Positions 32,650 to 43,569 of a stretch of 64,000 nucleotides of DNA are shown here, one piece after another (position 1 is the stretch's first letter; every line of letters begins with the position of its first letter). The DNA lies in assembly GCA_023548195.1 (NCBI GenBank), contig JAJHZJ010000270.1:620001-684000 (forward strand). Reading direction: 5' to 3'. The stretch comes from Bettongia penicillata ogilbyi. Lineage: Eukaryota; Chordata; Mammalia; Diprotodontia; Potoroidae. A model generated the notes under the pieces. The model did not search any database and had not been told where the DNA came from. It saw nothing but the letters and a program-made list of their open reading frames with translations. Made by a program: the position numbers and the translations under genes.

Positions 32650-32842
32650 TTTCCTAATGCTTACTACCTATGTGACCTAAAGCAAGTCACTTCATTTCTT
32701 GGGGTTACAGTTTCCTCCTATGAAACATAAAAGGGTCAGACTTAATGACACTTAAGATCTACTTTCCTCTGTGACCGCAAGTAAGTCACATAACTTCCTT
32801 GGACCTCAGTTTCCTCATTTGTAAAATGAGGTCAGCTTCAGC
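32650..32842 (+). repeat. Two short MIR-like fragments
   Basis: 32655-32765 has 'tatgtgacctaaagcaagtc' and 'cagtttcctcctatgaaac'. 32770-32840 has 'ctgtgaccgcaagtaagtca' and 'gtttcctcatttgtaaaat'. A partial duplication of the same SINE segment is possible. Confidence 0.5.
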
Positions 32843-32844
32843 CT

Positions 32845-33103
32845 ATTGTTTTTTGGTCATTTCAATCATGACTGACTTTTCATGACCCCATTTGGGGTTT
32901 TCTTGGTAGAGATGCTGGAGTAGTTTGCCATTTCCTTCTCCAGCTCATTTGAAAGATGAGAAAACTGAGGCAAAGAGGGTAAAGTGATTTGTCCAAGCTC
33001 ACACAGTTATTAAGAGTCTGAGGTCAAATTTGAACTCAGGAAGATGAGTCTTCCTGACTCCAGGCCCAGCGCTCTGTGCACTATGGCACCACCTAACCAC
33101 CCA
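32845..33103 (-). mobile_element. Marsupial tRNA-derived SINE, full length
   Basis: 'ttttggtcatttcaatcatg', 'gaccccatttggggttttct', 'tttgccatttccttctccag', 'gagaaaactgaggcaaagag', 'tccaagctcacacagttatt', 'ttcctgactccaggcccagc' and 'ggcaccacctaaccaccc'. Inserted within MIR-like sequence that resumes at 33104. Confidence 0.82.
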
Positions 33104-33215
33104 AGGTGAACTTAGGTGACTCTGTGTGACCATAGGTAAATCATTTAATCTCTCTGGATCTCAGTTTCCTCATCTTTAAAAGAAAGCTTTGGACTAGACA
33201 TACTCTAGAAATGCT
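33104..33215 (+). repeat. MIR-like SINE fragment
   Basis: 'tgtgaccataggtaaatcat' and 'ctcagtttcctcatctttaa'. It may continue the element interrupted by the SINE at 32845-33103. Confidence 0.5.
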
Positions 33216-33458
33216 TGTAGAAACAAAGGAAAATCATTCAGAGTGAGCTGCGACCAGGTCCCCAAATTCTGTAGCCCCCACTTTTCTTTCCAGATGCCCT
33301 AGCCATATGAAACATTTTAAACTCTTGGCATCACAGATGTAAAGAGAAAGATAAAGAAAATGCCAATATGTTCTTCCTGCCCTCACCCAAGGTGCCCCTA
33401 CAGCACTCCGGTGCATCCAAAAGACCTTCTCAGCAACTCCAGAGAAAGCTCTGCACAT
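33216..33458. other. Unique sequence, no gene recognised
   Basis: No repeat is identified. A 75-codon minus ORF has no recognised domain. Confidence 0.3.
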
Positions 33459-33459
33459 C

Positions 33460-33720
33460 AACTGATTAACTGATATTTATGAAATGCAGGATATGTTCCA
33501 GGCACTGTACTGAGCTCCAGAAAGACAGAGACACAGCCCCTGCCTTCAAGGACTCACATTCTAATGGGGGAGACAACAAGCAAACAATTTTGTGTACACA
33601 CACACACACACACACACACAGAGTAAATGCAAGGTCATCCCAGAGGGGAAGGCACTAGAAGACATGCGGTGGGAGGTGAGGCCAGAAAGGCCTTCTGCAG
33701 GAAAATATGGAAAGTTCCCC
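33460..33720 (+). repeat. Marsupial repeat, 13820 family, with (AC)n inside
   Basis: 'tgatatttatgaaatgcagg', 'ttccaggcactgtactgagc', 'ctgccttcaaggactcacat', 'tctaatgggggagacaacaa', an AC run at 33595-33620, and then 'aggccagaaaggccttctgc'. This is the most complete copy in the window. Confidence 0.6.
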
Positions 33721-34204
33721 AAATTCAAAGGGAAGATTAGATGTAGTATTTACAGATAGTTCCCTTTTTGGCAAAACCCCTTCAACCTCCACACTTAATA
33801 AAGATGAATGACTCAGCTTATTAAGAGTTAATTACTCATGGGTCCCATGGGTCTTAGCCAGGGAAAATTCTAAAGACAAAGGGGAATTGAGTAGAATCAG
33901 AAAATTCTCCCTGCCCACATTCTCCCTTCTTTCTCTCTGTTGCTTCTCAGACGTCCCAAGATAACCCATGCACTCTACGGACTTGAAGATGTTTGTTTTA
34001 TAATTAATAAAACTGGAAAGGGGCCCTTTTTGACATTTTCGCTTGGGGGCCCAAGACCTCCAAGTAAATGATTCCACTGTGTTTTCCCAACAAGGACTAA
34101 ACTCATGATTCAGTTCAACAAATATTTACCAACCACCCAGAAGGCAGAAGAAAGATTTGCTCATCAGGGAACATGCTTCAAAATAAACAGACTTTTCTTC
34201 TGGA

Positions 34205-34600
34205 GCCCATGAAATAGGTAAATCATCAGAGGAACACAGAGCTGGAGTCGGAAGGGACTTCCAAGGCTCCCTAAGTCAACTCACCCTCATCTTACCAATA
34301 AAGAAACTGAGCCCCAGAAAGCTAAGTGACTTACCCAAGATCACATAGGAAAGTAGATCTTAAATAAGGGTTATCTAGTCTGACCTACTCATTTTATAGG
34401 TGAGGAAACTGCTCTCCAAGGAAGTTACATGACTTACTCAAGGTCAATGAGGAAAGCAGATTTTAGGGATCATTTAGTATGATCCTCTTGTTTTTAGAGA
34501 GATGACTTTAAGTCACTTGCTCAAGGTCCCATAGACCTAGGGTTTGATCCCAAGTCTTATGACTTTGAATCCAGTACCATATAGTCTTCCTCAGTTCTGA
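34205..34600 (-). repeat. Three MIR-related repeats in tandem
   Basis: 34210-34360 ('gagtcggaagggacttccaa', 'gaaactgagccccagaaagc'), 34365-34455 ('tctagtctgacctactcatt', 'ataggtgaggaaactgctc') and 34455-34590 ('ttagggatcatttagtatga', 'aagtcacttgctcaaggtcc'). Three copies of the same MIR-related type follow each other, and the shared order suggests separate insertions or local duplication. Confidence 0.55.
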
Positions 34601-34767
34601 GAACTCACACCAGCAGATTATAAACTCTGGCCCTACCAGGCTGAAAGGGTTTTGAGTATGGGCCTAGTGAGGTTGCTTGTCTGTTGTCTAAAGAACAGCC
34701 TATTTCAATTTCAGAGAGACCCATCACCACAGTGGATCTGTGATAAGAAATTTGGGGCCCCAGAAGG

Positions 34768-34777
34768 AAGGGAGGAA

Positions 34778-34827
<50 letters not shown>

Positions 34828-34848
34828 GAGGGAGAGACAGAGACAGAA
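34768..34848. repeat. (GA)n / (GGAA)n purine tract
   Basis: 'ggaagggaggaaggaaga', then a GA run of about 21 units, then 'aagggagggagagacag'. An all-purine strand over about 80 bases. Confidence 0.95.
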
Positions 34849-34859
34849 ATAATGACACT

Positions 34860-35695
34860 CAACTCTCCCTATACTGTGCAGGCTAGAAGTACAGGGGCTA
34901 CTCATGAGTGCCTGTTGATCAGTAGAGAAGCTTTAACCTGCTCTGTTTCTAGTTAAGCAGACTCACACCTTTCCTTAGGGACCTAAGTTCTCTATGTGGA
35001 TGCTGACTAGTACGGATACCTGACTGGCTGAGCATATTCCCTTGCACTTCAAAATTCCAGGGATGACTGGGAGAGAAAAGAGATAAGGATTCCCTTCTGG
35101 AGGAGGCCAGGCTTGGGTTTTAAAATCTGTTTGCTTGCTTGATTTCTTCCTGCCTGCTCTCTTCTGCCAGCACAGCCCAGGCCTCTGAACCTGCAGATAC
35201 ATGAGTGAGTGAGTGAATGAGAGGGAAGGAGTAATGGCTCCTTGGGTCAACCCAGCCCCAGTGGGTGACCTCCGTTCTTCTCTTCTGCTCATTCATGCCT
35301 CAGAAATGGAGAGGCAACCTGGCTAACTGGTGGCTGTCCTGGTGACCTAGGACCTGGGCCTGTGGGCTACTGAGGAATCTCGAAGTGAGACTGTTCTGGC
35401 CCTCCTGGACAAGCCTCAGCCTGCTCCATGGTTAGGATTATACATATGGGCCAATGTGCCTGGCTCCTAGCAACTTTGAAGACAGTTTAGTGACTGCTGG
35501 AGGGCCTTCCCATGAAAGACCAAACCAAAGAAAGCATGATTCCTGTGTGTTTCCTAGCTCCCTACAGTCATTGATTTAAATACACTGAGCTATCTCCATC
35601 AGGATCTGAGAGGTGGTTCTGATCAAGGGGACCACCCTGGTTTGACTTTTCTGGCACATGACCTCCTTTCTCTCCCTTGGGGTACCTTGCTGATG
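34860..35695. other. Repeat-poor sequence, no gene recognised
   Basis: No named repeat and no convincing exon. A short 'gagtgagtgagtgaatgaga' tract lies at 35203-35222. The 105-codon minus ORF (34975-35292) has no domain signal and no splice context. Confidence 0.3.
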
Positions 35696-35699
35696 CAAC

Positions 35700-35935
35700 T
35701 AGCTGTGTGTGGAGGTGGCAAAGGAGACCTGGGTTCAAGCCTTAGTTCTGTGACCCTGCACAAGTCACTTAAAGGCAATCCTCTAAGGCAAGGGACCTCA
35801 ACTAGGGGTCCAGGGTTTCTTGTTGTTTTAATTTGGTCACAGTACTTCAGTATAATTGATATCCTTGACAATCCTAGTATTTTATTTTTTTGCTTATGAG
35901 AAGGGGTCCTTATAAGCTTCACCAAAAGTTAACAC
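35700..35935. repeat. MIR piece followed by a reversed hAT fragment
   Basis: 35710-35790 has 'gacctgggttcaagccttag' and 'gaccctgcacaagtcactta'. 35795-35935 is the antisense of the 31487 family: 'gggacctcaactaggggtcc', 'ttcagtataattgatatcct', 'tatgagaaggggtccttata' and 'gcttcaccaaaagttaacac'. Confidence 0.5.
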
Positions 35936-36029
35936 AGTCAGAAATATGTCATAGAATCCTTGGTTTGAGGCTATAAGCTTCAAAGATACTGACAACCTTT
36001 AATAGTAGGGGAAGTTCCCTGTAGCAGTG

Positions 36030-36290
36030 AAATCATAGACTGAGAGATGATATGGTAGATAAAGTCTTGGGTCTGGAGTCAGGAAGATCCGAGTTCAAAT
36101 GTGGCCTCAGACATTTACTATCTGTGTGATCCTGGCCAAGTCACTGAATCTGTTTCCTCAATTATAAAATAGGGATCATATCATCTACTTCCCGGGGCTG
36201 TGAGGATCAACTGAAATGATGTTTGTAAAAAACTTAGCACTGTGCATGGCACATAGTAGGTGCTTAATCACAGCTTGTTCCCACCCTCCT
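36030..36290 (+). repeat. MIR/tRNA-SINE, full length
   Basis: 'atggtagataaagtcttggg', 'ctggagtcaggaagatccga', 'gtgtgatcctggccaagtca', 'gtgaggatcaactgaaatga', 'ttagcactgtgcatggcaca' and 'tagtaggtgcttaatcac'. Confidence 0.7.
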
Positions 36291-36559
36291 ATCCTTTATC
36301 TATTTTATAGGATTGGAGGGAGCCTCAAATGAGATAAATGATGTAAAATGATCTGCAAACTTGACACAAGTAAACTCAAGGCTCGATGCATAGACTTCTC
36401 TGAATCACTTTCACCTTCAGATTTGAGTTGTTATTATCCACATCCTTTCCAATCTCCTGTCCAGTCCTTTTGAGCATGGGGGCAACCCTAAGTTCTGAAA
36501 GGTAGGACAGCTGAGCAGTGCTCTTACAAGTCCCATGACTTGAAAAGCCATGCTTGTAG

Positions 36560-36830
36560 GTGACAGCTGCTGTTTGAGGGACCAGCCTGTCAAAATTAGA
36601 GAAGGCTCACCTCCAAATGGCTAAACAGAAAGAAGGGAGGGGATTGATTTCTTTTTTTCCAATTCTGCCTACATTAGGTCCTGATTAATGTGAATGATGA
36701 ATCCTGTGTAGTGGTCTATGTATTTAAACTTGTTCTCTTTGAAGTTATAATTATGTAAAATATAGTAATTACTTCCAGCCTAAAGGAAGTAATGCAGTGT
36801 GAATTCAAAAAAATGTGACCCTGCTTCAAA
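36560..36830. other. Repeat-poor AT-rich sequence
   Basis: No repeat is recognised. AT-rich homeodomain-like words occur ('tcctgattaatgtgaatg', 'gttataattatgtaaaat'), but the cluster is weaker than at the other islands. Confidence 0.25.
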
Positions 36831-36834
36831 AGGA

Positions 36835-36945
36835 TTCATTATTCACACCTACCTGTAGGTGTGAGGCACTGTCCTAGGTGCTGGAATCAAAATGACAGAA
36901 ACAGATCCTGCCCTCACCCGTCTTATGGACCTTAATCACATACCA
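36835..36945 (+). repeat. Marsupial repeat, 13820 family, fragment
   Basis: 'gaggcactgtcctaggtgct' followed by 'cagatcctgccctcacccg'. Confidence 0.4.
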
Positions 36946-36949
36946 CTTA

Positions 36950-37600
36950 GGGCTATCCATTAGGAAAGGATTGTGAACTGCGTCAATGGAGAAAATAACC
37001 ACTTGGATGATGTTACAGATGTTCTGAAGCACTGAGGTATAAGTCTAGTACTAGACCAAAGTACTTCAGTGCAGTACCATGTTATATTTTTGTTGGTGAC
37101 CCAGCAGTTCCTAAAAGCAACCTAAGAGGTTGCCCAAAGCAGCCTCTTGATAAATGTGGAGGGAATAAATCATTCCAATGACCAATCACCTTCCAGAACA
37201 CAGAATGAAAAATCCCAACATTCCATGAACCTCTGGCAGTGTGGGTGACTCTGGGGCAGCCTGTACCTTGTCCCTTGGGATCAATTTTATTTCCTGTCAT
37301 CTTGATCATTTATCAACATTAGATAAAACCATGAGTTAGTTAGCAGTGAAACTTATTAGGAAAGTAGCAGGTCCATTTCCTAGATGTGGTGATAAAGAAC
37401 GATTTCAGTTATTTGGCTGCCTATCTTTTAAATGACCCTGCTTCTTGTGGAGAATTGCTGCTTCCTTTCTGACATCATGGTATAGAGTCTTATTATCTAA
37501 TAGGTTCATGGTTCTAACAAGTGGTATGCCATTCCAGCTAACTCAAATAAGCATATTTTCTGAGCAAGAAAATGGAGTAGACCGAACCACTTTTCATTGT
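36950..37600. other. Unique sequence, no gene recognised
   Basis: No exon, RNA gene or named repeat is seen. A 75-codon minus ORF (37082-37309) lacks domain signals. Confidence 0.3.
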
Positions 37601-38030
37601 GGTTTAGAGGCAACGTAATGTAGTAGCTAGAATACTTGACTTGGAGTCTGGAGAGTTGGGTTCAGATCCTACCTTTGACCTGAGCTGTGGGATCATGGGT
37701 AAATCACTTAACCTCACAGAGGTCAGTTTCCTCCTCTGAGACTTGGCAATAATTGTGTTTGTACTATCTACCTCACAAGGTGATTGTGACGGAAATGCCT
37801 TGAAAACCTTAAAATCTTAAAGATGTGTAAGTATTGGTTATTCTTCCGGACTTGGAGTACATGCATTCAAATCCTACTGCAGCCACTTACTAATTGTATG
37901 ACCCTGAGTAAAGCACTCTGTCTCTGGACCTCAGTTTCCTCATCTACAAAATAAGTCTGGAAATCTGTAGAAAAACTTGATGCCCTGTAGGATGCTTTCC
38001 AACTTTAAATCTCTGATCCTAAGATTAGCT
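37600..38030 (+). repeat. Two MIR-type SINEs in tandem
   Basis: 37600-37845: 'tggtttagaggcaacgtaat', 'gacttggagtctggagagtt', 'gggtaaatcacttaacctca' and 'aaggtgattgtgacggaaat'. 37850-38030: 'ggacttggagtacatgcatt', 'tatgaccctgagtaaagcac' and 'cctcagtttcctcatctac'. Confidence 0.65.
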
Positions 38031-38199
38031 ATTAAACTACTCACAATGAGGAAAAACATCGAATGAGAAAAATGGAAAATTAAGTCCATCCATTTCTCCT
38101 GACAAGCTCAATGCAAACTTTGGAAGACTTACAAATGGAACATTCTAACCAAATTACTCACGCGGAGACATAGGCAGAACTAATCTGTGCTTCTTTCCA

Positions 38200-39110
38200 C
38201 AACCCTTTGTGACTAAGGCATCACACTAAAGAGTTACTGAGTGTTATGGGCTGGTTTCTGTTGATTCATGACTTTTTCATTATTTTGCTCTCTGGGCAGT
38301 GTCCTGGACCAGAGTTGTCCTGTACATCTAAACAGCCTGGTCCTTCTAGTGTTTGGGTTTTTAAGTGAGTTCTGCCAAGTGCTGTCTGATTTTCTTCACG
38401 CATCTTGGACTTGCTGAATGATGAAGACAACAAACCTCCCAGTGGCTGGACAAAAAGATACCTCCTTGTCTAACTTCTCTGAGTTGGCTTCCAAACATCC
38501 ACCATTTATGCACAGTAGAGACCTGGATGGGCTAAATAAATCTCCCCAGTCATATAACATGCTCCATATTACACTCAGATGTGGTGAAATGAATTGTGGT
38601 GTACTCCAGGCAGACAGGACCAACCTATAATGGTTTATCGCATTTTGCAGGCTTTATGAGAGCTGTAAATTTCAAGCATATAGGAGTTGTATTTATCCGT
38701 TAGATTCCACGCATTCATCACTTCCCCTTTGTCTGATGATGACAGGTTCTTTAAGACAACAAAGACGGGGAATAAAGGCAATCTCTCTGCCATCAGAGAC
38801 GCCAGCGACATAATGAAGGACTGCAGAACTCAGGCCTCCCTAGCATGCTCTGGTTACTCAGCCATTAGTGGCTGAATTATTAATGCAGGTTTGCTGGGCG
38901 AAGGAACTGCTTTTGACCAGTTACTCTCCTCTTCCATCAAGACTTTAATAGCTGGAATTATGGGGAATCATGTTCCACATGGAGCCCTTCAGAAACAGGA
39001 GCATTTTTCTTTAAGATCAGAAGCAGAAAATGTTGCTTGAATTTCTCTGGGGTGTGCAGCTAGTAATGGCTCTCTTTGTGTATGAGACTGTGTATGCTCA
39101 AGCCCAAGGA
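38200..39110. promoter_or_regulatory. Longest repeat-free island, candidate conserved noncoding element
   Basis: About 900 bp without recognisable repeats. ORFs of 62-75 codons on both strands show no domain and no splice pattern, so coding is not favoured. AT-rich motifs of homeodomain type ('ggctgaattattaatgcag' at about 38870-38888) and GATA or E-box words are scattered through it. An unrecognised exon cannot be excluded. Confidence 0.3.
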
Positions 39111-39449
39111 ATTTACATCTGGGAGTAGAGTGGGGGTGGGGTAAAGCAAGATGGTTTTCCCAGTGCTAGATGAAGCTTGGAGTTGACCAGATGAGCCTGC
39201 AAATAGCCTTCTCTCCACCCTACCCCACACCCACAATTAAAATAAATCTCTTGGCATAGTAAATGAGAGTTGAATTCCCAAGTGTGGGAAGGGCTCATTT
39301 GGGCTAATAAGGGGTCTCAGGATTGGATGATAAATTTTGATTTGTGCTATGTACTCTGATGGGTCAATAATAAACAAAAATACATTATCAGTTTGATTGC
39401 ATGGGCAAGCATACCCCATATAACATTTACTGTGGAGTAGTCTTGTTTC

Positions 39450-39935
39450 ACAGCGGAAAGGAAGCTTAGAGATCATGTAGTCCAGCCTCCTTACTTTGTA
39501 GTTGAGAAACCAAAGCCCAGCCCAGAGAAGTCTAGGGACTTGTCCAAGGTGAATAAACATATCACTCAAACCCTATTTTCAAGTTTAAAAAGCCAGAAAC
39601 CTCACTGGTTAGCCAACTGTCTGTTTATGATGTTGTTTCTATGAAACTAACCACCCCCTGAAATGTTGTTTCACCTGCCATCATTTAGGGGTAACGTTTA
39701 AGGATTTTAGATGAAATAGAGAGCCTTGGACTGGACCTCAGGAAGACCAGGGTTTGAATTCTGCTTCAGACACTTACTAATTATCAACCTTGGACAAATC
39801 ACTCACCCCCTCGCAGCCTCAGTTTCTTCATCTGTAAAATGGGGATCATAATAGCACCTCCCTCACAGGATTAGTTTGAGGGTCAACTGAAATAAAAAAG
39901 AGCTTCAAGTGCCCTATGTAAGACACAGTTATCAT
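39450..39935. repeat. MIR-related (minus) and MIR (plus)
   Basis: 39450-39560: 'gcttagagatcatgtagtcc' and 'gtccaaggtgaataaacata'. 39700-39935: 'gagccttggactggacctca', 'gtttgaattctgcttcagac', 'ctcagtttcttcatctgtaa' and 'cctcacaggattagtttgag'. Confidence 0.6.
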
Positions 39936-40068
39936 TGATAGTGTGTTTACTCTGTCCTTCTCACCTCATTCATTGTTTCTAACTTGTCTTTGGGAAAAAA
40001 CATTTCTGAGAGACCTGGGGTAGGGTCCGAACAAAATTAAACTCTGTGTAGTGAAAACCTTCCTAACA

Positions 40069-40318
40069 TTTGTTCAGTCATCCAGCCATGTCCAACTCTA
40101 TGTGACCCTGTGAACCATGGCATGCCAATATTGTCCATGGCGTTTTCTTGGCAGAGAAATGCAGTGGTTTTTTACTTCTGTCTCTAGTAGATTGAGGCAA
40201 ACAAGATTAAGTGACTTGCCCAGGGTCACACAGCTAGTAAGTGTCTGAGGCCAGTTTTGAACCTCAAGTCTTCCTGACTCCAGACACAAAGCTCTATCTT
40301 CTGAGGCACCTCGCTGTC
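40069..40318 (-). mobile_element. Marsupial tRNA-derived SINE, full length
   Basis: 'tgttcagtcatccagccatg', 'gcgttttcttggcagagaaa', 'gtgacttgcccagggtcaca', 'ctgaggccagttttgaacct' and 'tcctgactccagacacaaag'. The tail region is more diverged than in the other copies. Confidence 0.78.
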
Positions 40319-40500
40319 TTCTAACAGCTGGGTCTGTTCAACGTGGAATGAGTCAGTTTCCCCTCATTGGATGTCTTCAAGCGAAGGCTAGGCTACCACT
40401 CGGTAGGCAGGATGTGGAGAAGGTCCCTGCTCAGGGAGCAGTTGTCCTAGGTGACCGAGGATAGATCCTCCCAGCTTCTGAGATTCCGTGCTTCCCAGAA
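40318..40500 (+). mobile_element. CR1/L3 LINE 3' end, sense orientation
   Basis: 'ttggatgtcttcaagcgaag', 'gctaggctaccactcggtag', then 'tctgagattccgtgcttcc' follow the sense-strand end of CR1/L3 elements ('ggaggtctttaagcagaggc ... gattctgtg'). Confidence 0.6.
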
Positions 40501-41265
40501 GCAGCCCCTCCTTTAGGGCCTTCCCAGAACCCTGTTGTACCCAAGGTGACTTATTAAAAAAAATTAGTTTTGCCCCACACTTGGCCGCTGTAATACACTG
40601 CCTCCTCGGTTACCTATGTGCTTAAATATTTGCAGGAACATTTCCTGGATCAATGAGGACTTGCATGAATTTAAATGTTGTTTTCATTGTTGTTTTTTCC
40701 CCTCCAACTTTGTAAACATAGAGCTGGTAAAAGGTGTTCCCCTCAGGGACAGAAAATGCCTTGTTTCCTTGCAGCTCGATGCCAGGCTCCCATACTACCT
40801 AAGCCTTCTGCCTCCTTTCTGGTTACTGGCCTCTGTTTGCCTGGATATTTGCATCTTATCTCCCTCATTGGAATGTGAGCCACTTGTGGGCCAGCCTGTG
40901 TTCTTGTTTGGTTTTTTTTTGACCATTCTTTATACCTCTAGCACTTAGCACTGTACTTAGAGCAGCCACATGTGGCCCCCAGGCACAGATTCCCCACCCG
41001 GGCCTTACCCATGTTAAGCACTTAGGCCTGCCCAGTTTCAGACCTCCAAGTGAAGTTCCAGAAAGTTCTTCTATTGCTGGTCTGGCCTACTCCATGTCAT
41101 TGGGTTTTGGAAAGAACACTGGAGGGGCTGGGTAGACAAACTGGGTTAGAATCTGGCCTCTGTGCAGCATTGGGTAACTCTTCTTTGGGCTTCGTTTGCG
41201 TCATTGTTTTACTAAAGGGGATAAGGATTGGACTGATTAGTAAAATCATAGATTTGGAGCTGTAA
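40501..41265. other. Mostly unique sequence with small fragments
   Basis: 40955-41005 carries a piece of the second hAT family ('gcagccacatgtggccccca', 'agattccccacccgggcc'). 41100-41220 has degraded MIR words. Plus ORFs of 67-110 codons at 40616-40948 overlap in two frames and lack domain signals. Confidence 0.3.
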
Positions 41266-41545
41266 GGAACCTTAGAGGCTATCTTTTTCAATTCCCTTAT
41301 TTTACAGTTGAGGAAACTGAGGCCTGGTGAAGTCAAAGGATCATTGCCTCATGGATTTAGAACCAGAAGGGATCTTAGAGGTCATCTAGTTCAACCCCCT
41401 TATTTTGGGGAAACAAAGGTTCAGAGATCCGAAGTTATTTCCCAAAGTGACACGGGTGCTAGGTAGTAAAGGCAGAATCTGAGTCCAGGTCCCCTGACTA
41501 CAAATCCAGCATCTTTCTGGTGTTCTAAGCCTGATCTGGAGAAAG
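41250..41545 (-). repeat. Two MIR-related repeats
   Basis: 41250-41340: 'atcatagatttggagctgta', 'ggaaccttagaggctatctt' and 'tgaggaaactgaggcctgg'. 41345-41530: 'agaaccagaagggatcttag', 'aggtcatctagttcaacccc' and 'gtccaggtcccctgactaca'. Confidence 0.6.
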
Positions 41546-41559
41546 CTCTCCTCTAATTC

Positions 41560-41745
41560 AGAAGTTGTCATTGATTGTCCTTCATTGTCGAACAGGACCA
41601 TGACATCGGGAAGGGGATGTTGTGACTTGTAAGTGCATTGGATTTGAGTGAGGGAGGGCTGTGCAAAGTCATCATCCTCACTCTGTCCTCTGCAGCCATC
41701 TGGGTCCAGTGGCCAGATATAGATCAGCATGAGTGGCCCTCGGTT
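41560..41745 (-). mobile_element. RTE-type marsupial SINE, copy 1
   Basis: Shares with 63860-64000 the blocks 'gagtgagggagggct', 'aaccatg'/'accatgacatc' and 'cactctgtcctctgcagcc'. It shares with 58068-58325, in the opposite orientation, the 'ttgcaagtcaagacatcccc' / 'ctggactctagtgattctgg' region. The minus strand is taken as sense by comparison with the tail order; family name uncertain. Confidence 0.5.
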
Positions 41746-41754
41746 CAAAAGTAA

Positions 41755-41950
41755 GAAAGAGTTTGATGGCTATCCCCAGCACTTAGGACATTGCCTGGCA
41801 TACATGAGGTGCTTAATTACTGCACATTGATTGCAGAATGTAAGCCCTTTAAAGGAAGGGACTATGTATATTTTATCTATATCCCCAGCATCTAGACTGT
41901 GCCTGAGATACAGTAGGTGCTTAATAGCCATAGACTGATTACAAATTATG
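41755..41950 (+). repeat. Two tandem L2-type 3' ends
   Basis: 'atccccagcacttaggacat' with 'tgaggtgcttaattactgca' (41770-41830), then 'gaatgtaagccctttaaagg', 'atccccagcatctagactgt' and 'cagtaggtgcttaatagcca' (41835-41930). The same terminus occurs twice in a row. Confidence 0.55.
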
Positions 41951-42061
41951 AGACTGTTGGTTATAAATTGTGATTGTCGGTTGTAAAATATGAGCTCATT
42001 GACAGAGGGACCATTTCCCTAGTATCTAAGACTAAGCTATTTATAGTTAAAAAAAACTTTT

Positions 42062-42270
42062 GGGACACACCGTATTTGATAGGCAAGGTGGTACAGTGGT
42101 TACAGAACCAGCTTCAGATCGAGGTCCAAGTTTTCTCTCTGACCTTGGGTAAATTACTTAATCTTGTGGCGCTCCTAGGCACTCTCTAAGACTGAATCAC
42201 AAAGGAATGATAATGCTGAATTGGTGGAAGAAGTTTTCACACTGGGAGTTCTCCACACCCAGAAGAAATT
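42062..42270 (+). repeat. SINE with 'gggagttctcc' tail
   Basis: 'gataggcaaggtggtacagt', 'ctctgaccttgggtaaatta', 'caaaggaatgataatgctga', 'attggtggaagaagttttca' and 'cactgggagttctccacacc'. The tail family also occurs at 1375-1557 and 58340-58480. Confidence 0.55.
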
Positions 42271-42479
42271 GCAAGTCTGGGTCAGAGAGTGTCCTCGTAT
42301 GTAGGTATGTCTTTGTAAGTGTGCTCTCCCGCTCTCCTGGAGATGCCAGTTTGTCATAGGAGATAATTACTTCCTCCCTCTCTTTTCCCCTTCACTCCAT
42401 GATATCGCAAACATTCCTAGAGGGCATTAAACATAGGGAGCATCCAACAAATGGAATAAACACATTTACTAATTGAGTC

Positions 42480-42960
42480 ACTGAAGCATTCTCCAGTGGC
42501 CTACATTCGATGGCCCTGTTCTTTTTACCCGTGAGACATTTACCCTCAACTGGGTCAGATCATGTGGAGTCTGGCTTGGAGGCCAGTCCAGTCAGTGAGG
42601 ATCCTCTTGTGGGGGAGGGTCCCTTCACAGGTGCATCTGAGGAAACACCTCCCTCAGCAGCAGTGAGGCGGCTGAAGGTGCGGGTCCGGGAGCTAGATGC
42701 CTGGAAGATAAAGGATGCTAAGGATCCCTCGGACTGCACAGGTTTCAAGTGGAGGCCCAGGATGGCAGGCTTAGAGAACCCTCTTCCTTAGCCTTGAGAT
42801 GAGAGCAATTTGAAATAGGCTCATTACCAGGGAAGTTATTGCTTTTGTTAAAAATGGCCCATCTGAGAAAGACTCCATTAAAAAAAGCAGTTTGCTGGTA
42901 ATAATGGTCTTTAGAGAGATAAATTAGGCCCAGGGTCAGTTCTCTTTACTTCAAGGACTG
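42480..42960. promoter_or_regulatory. Repeat-free island with a 93-codon ORF
   Basis: No repeats are seen. 42510-42791 (plus) is an open frame with a fairly protein-like second half (KVRVRELDAWKIKDAKD, then CTGFKWRPRMAG). It has an AG before 'atcatgtgg' (about 42560) and possible donor CAGGTGCATC (about 42629), but no known domain. 42820-42930 is AT-rich with 'gctcattaccagggaagtta' and 'gctggtaataatggtc' and looks like conserved noncoding DNA. Coding and regulatory explanations are both open. Confidence 0.25.
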
Positions 42961-43099
42961 AACAGTAGAATTAGTGGAGGTCAGTAGTTCACCTGATCTT
43001 TAAGGTGCCTGTAGGATTTAGAGCTCTTCTCCTGTAGGGAGAAAAGTTTTGCCCAAATCCAGGTTCTCACGCCGGCTGTGTGACACTTGGCACCCAACT

Positions 43100-43560
43100 T
43101 TTCATCATAAAATCAGGATTAGATTTGATGGCTTCCGAGGATCATGGCACTTCTCTGAGCCTCAGTTTCCCATCTGTAAAGTGGGCATTTACTTCACTTA
43201 CCACTCAGTGTTGGTGTAAGGGAAGGCACCTTCCCCCTCCCTTGCCTCTCAAAATCCATCAAAGTACATTTGAGGTGTCCCCGCTTCCAGAAGCCCCTTC
43301 CTGTCCCTACTCCCACCTCCCAGTTAATGCTGCCACCCACCTGACATTATTTTGTATTGGCATATAGTTTATATTTACTTATCAATAAGCATAGCTTTAG
43401 CAGTGGAAGGGTCAGTGGTGAAAGGTAGAGAGCTAGCAAGGGCCTCAGAGGCCAGCTAATTTCCAAAAGGGGAAACTGAGACCAAGGGAGATTAAGTCGT
43501 TTGTTCAAGGCCATAGAGGTTGTAAGCTTTGGAGCTAGGCTTTGTTCCAACTTGGCTGTT
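43100..43560. repeat. MIR (plus), L2-like and MIR (minus) fragments
   Basis: 43105-43220 has 'ctgagcctcagtttcccatc'. 43225-43350 has L2-like 'ccgcttccagaagccccttc'. 43420-43555 has 'gagagctagcaagggcctca' and 'aaggggaaactgagaccaag'. Confidence 0.45.
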
Positions 43561-43569
43561 TCTTTCTCT

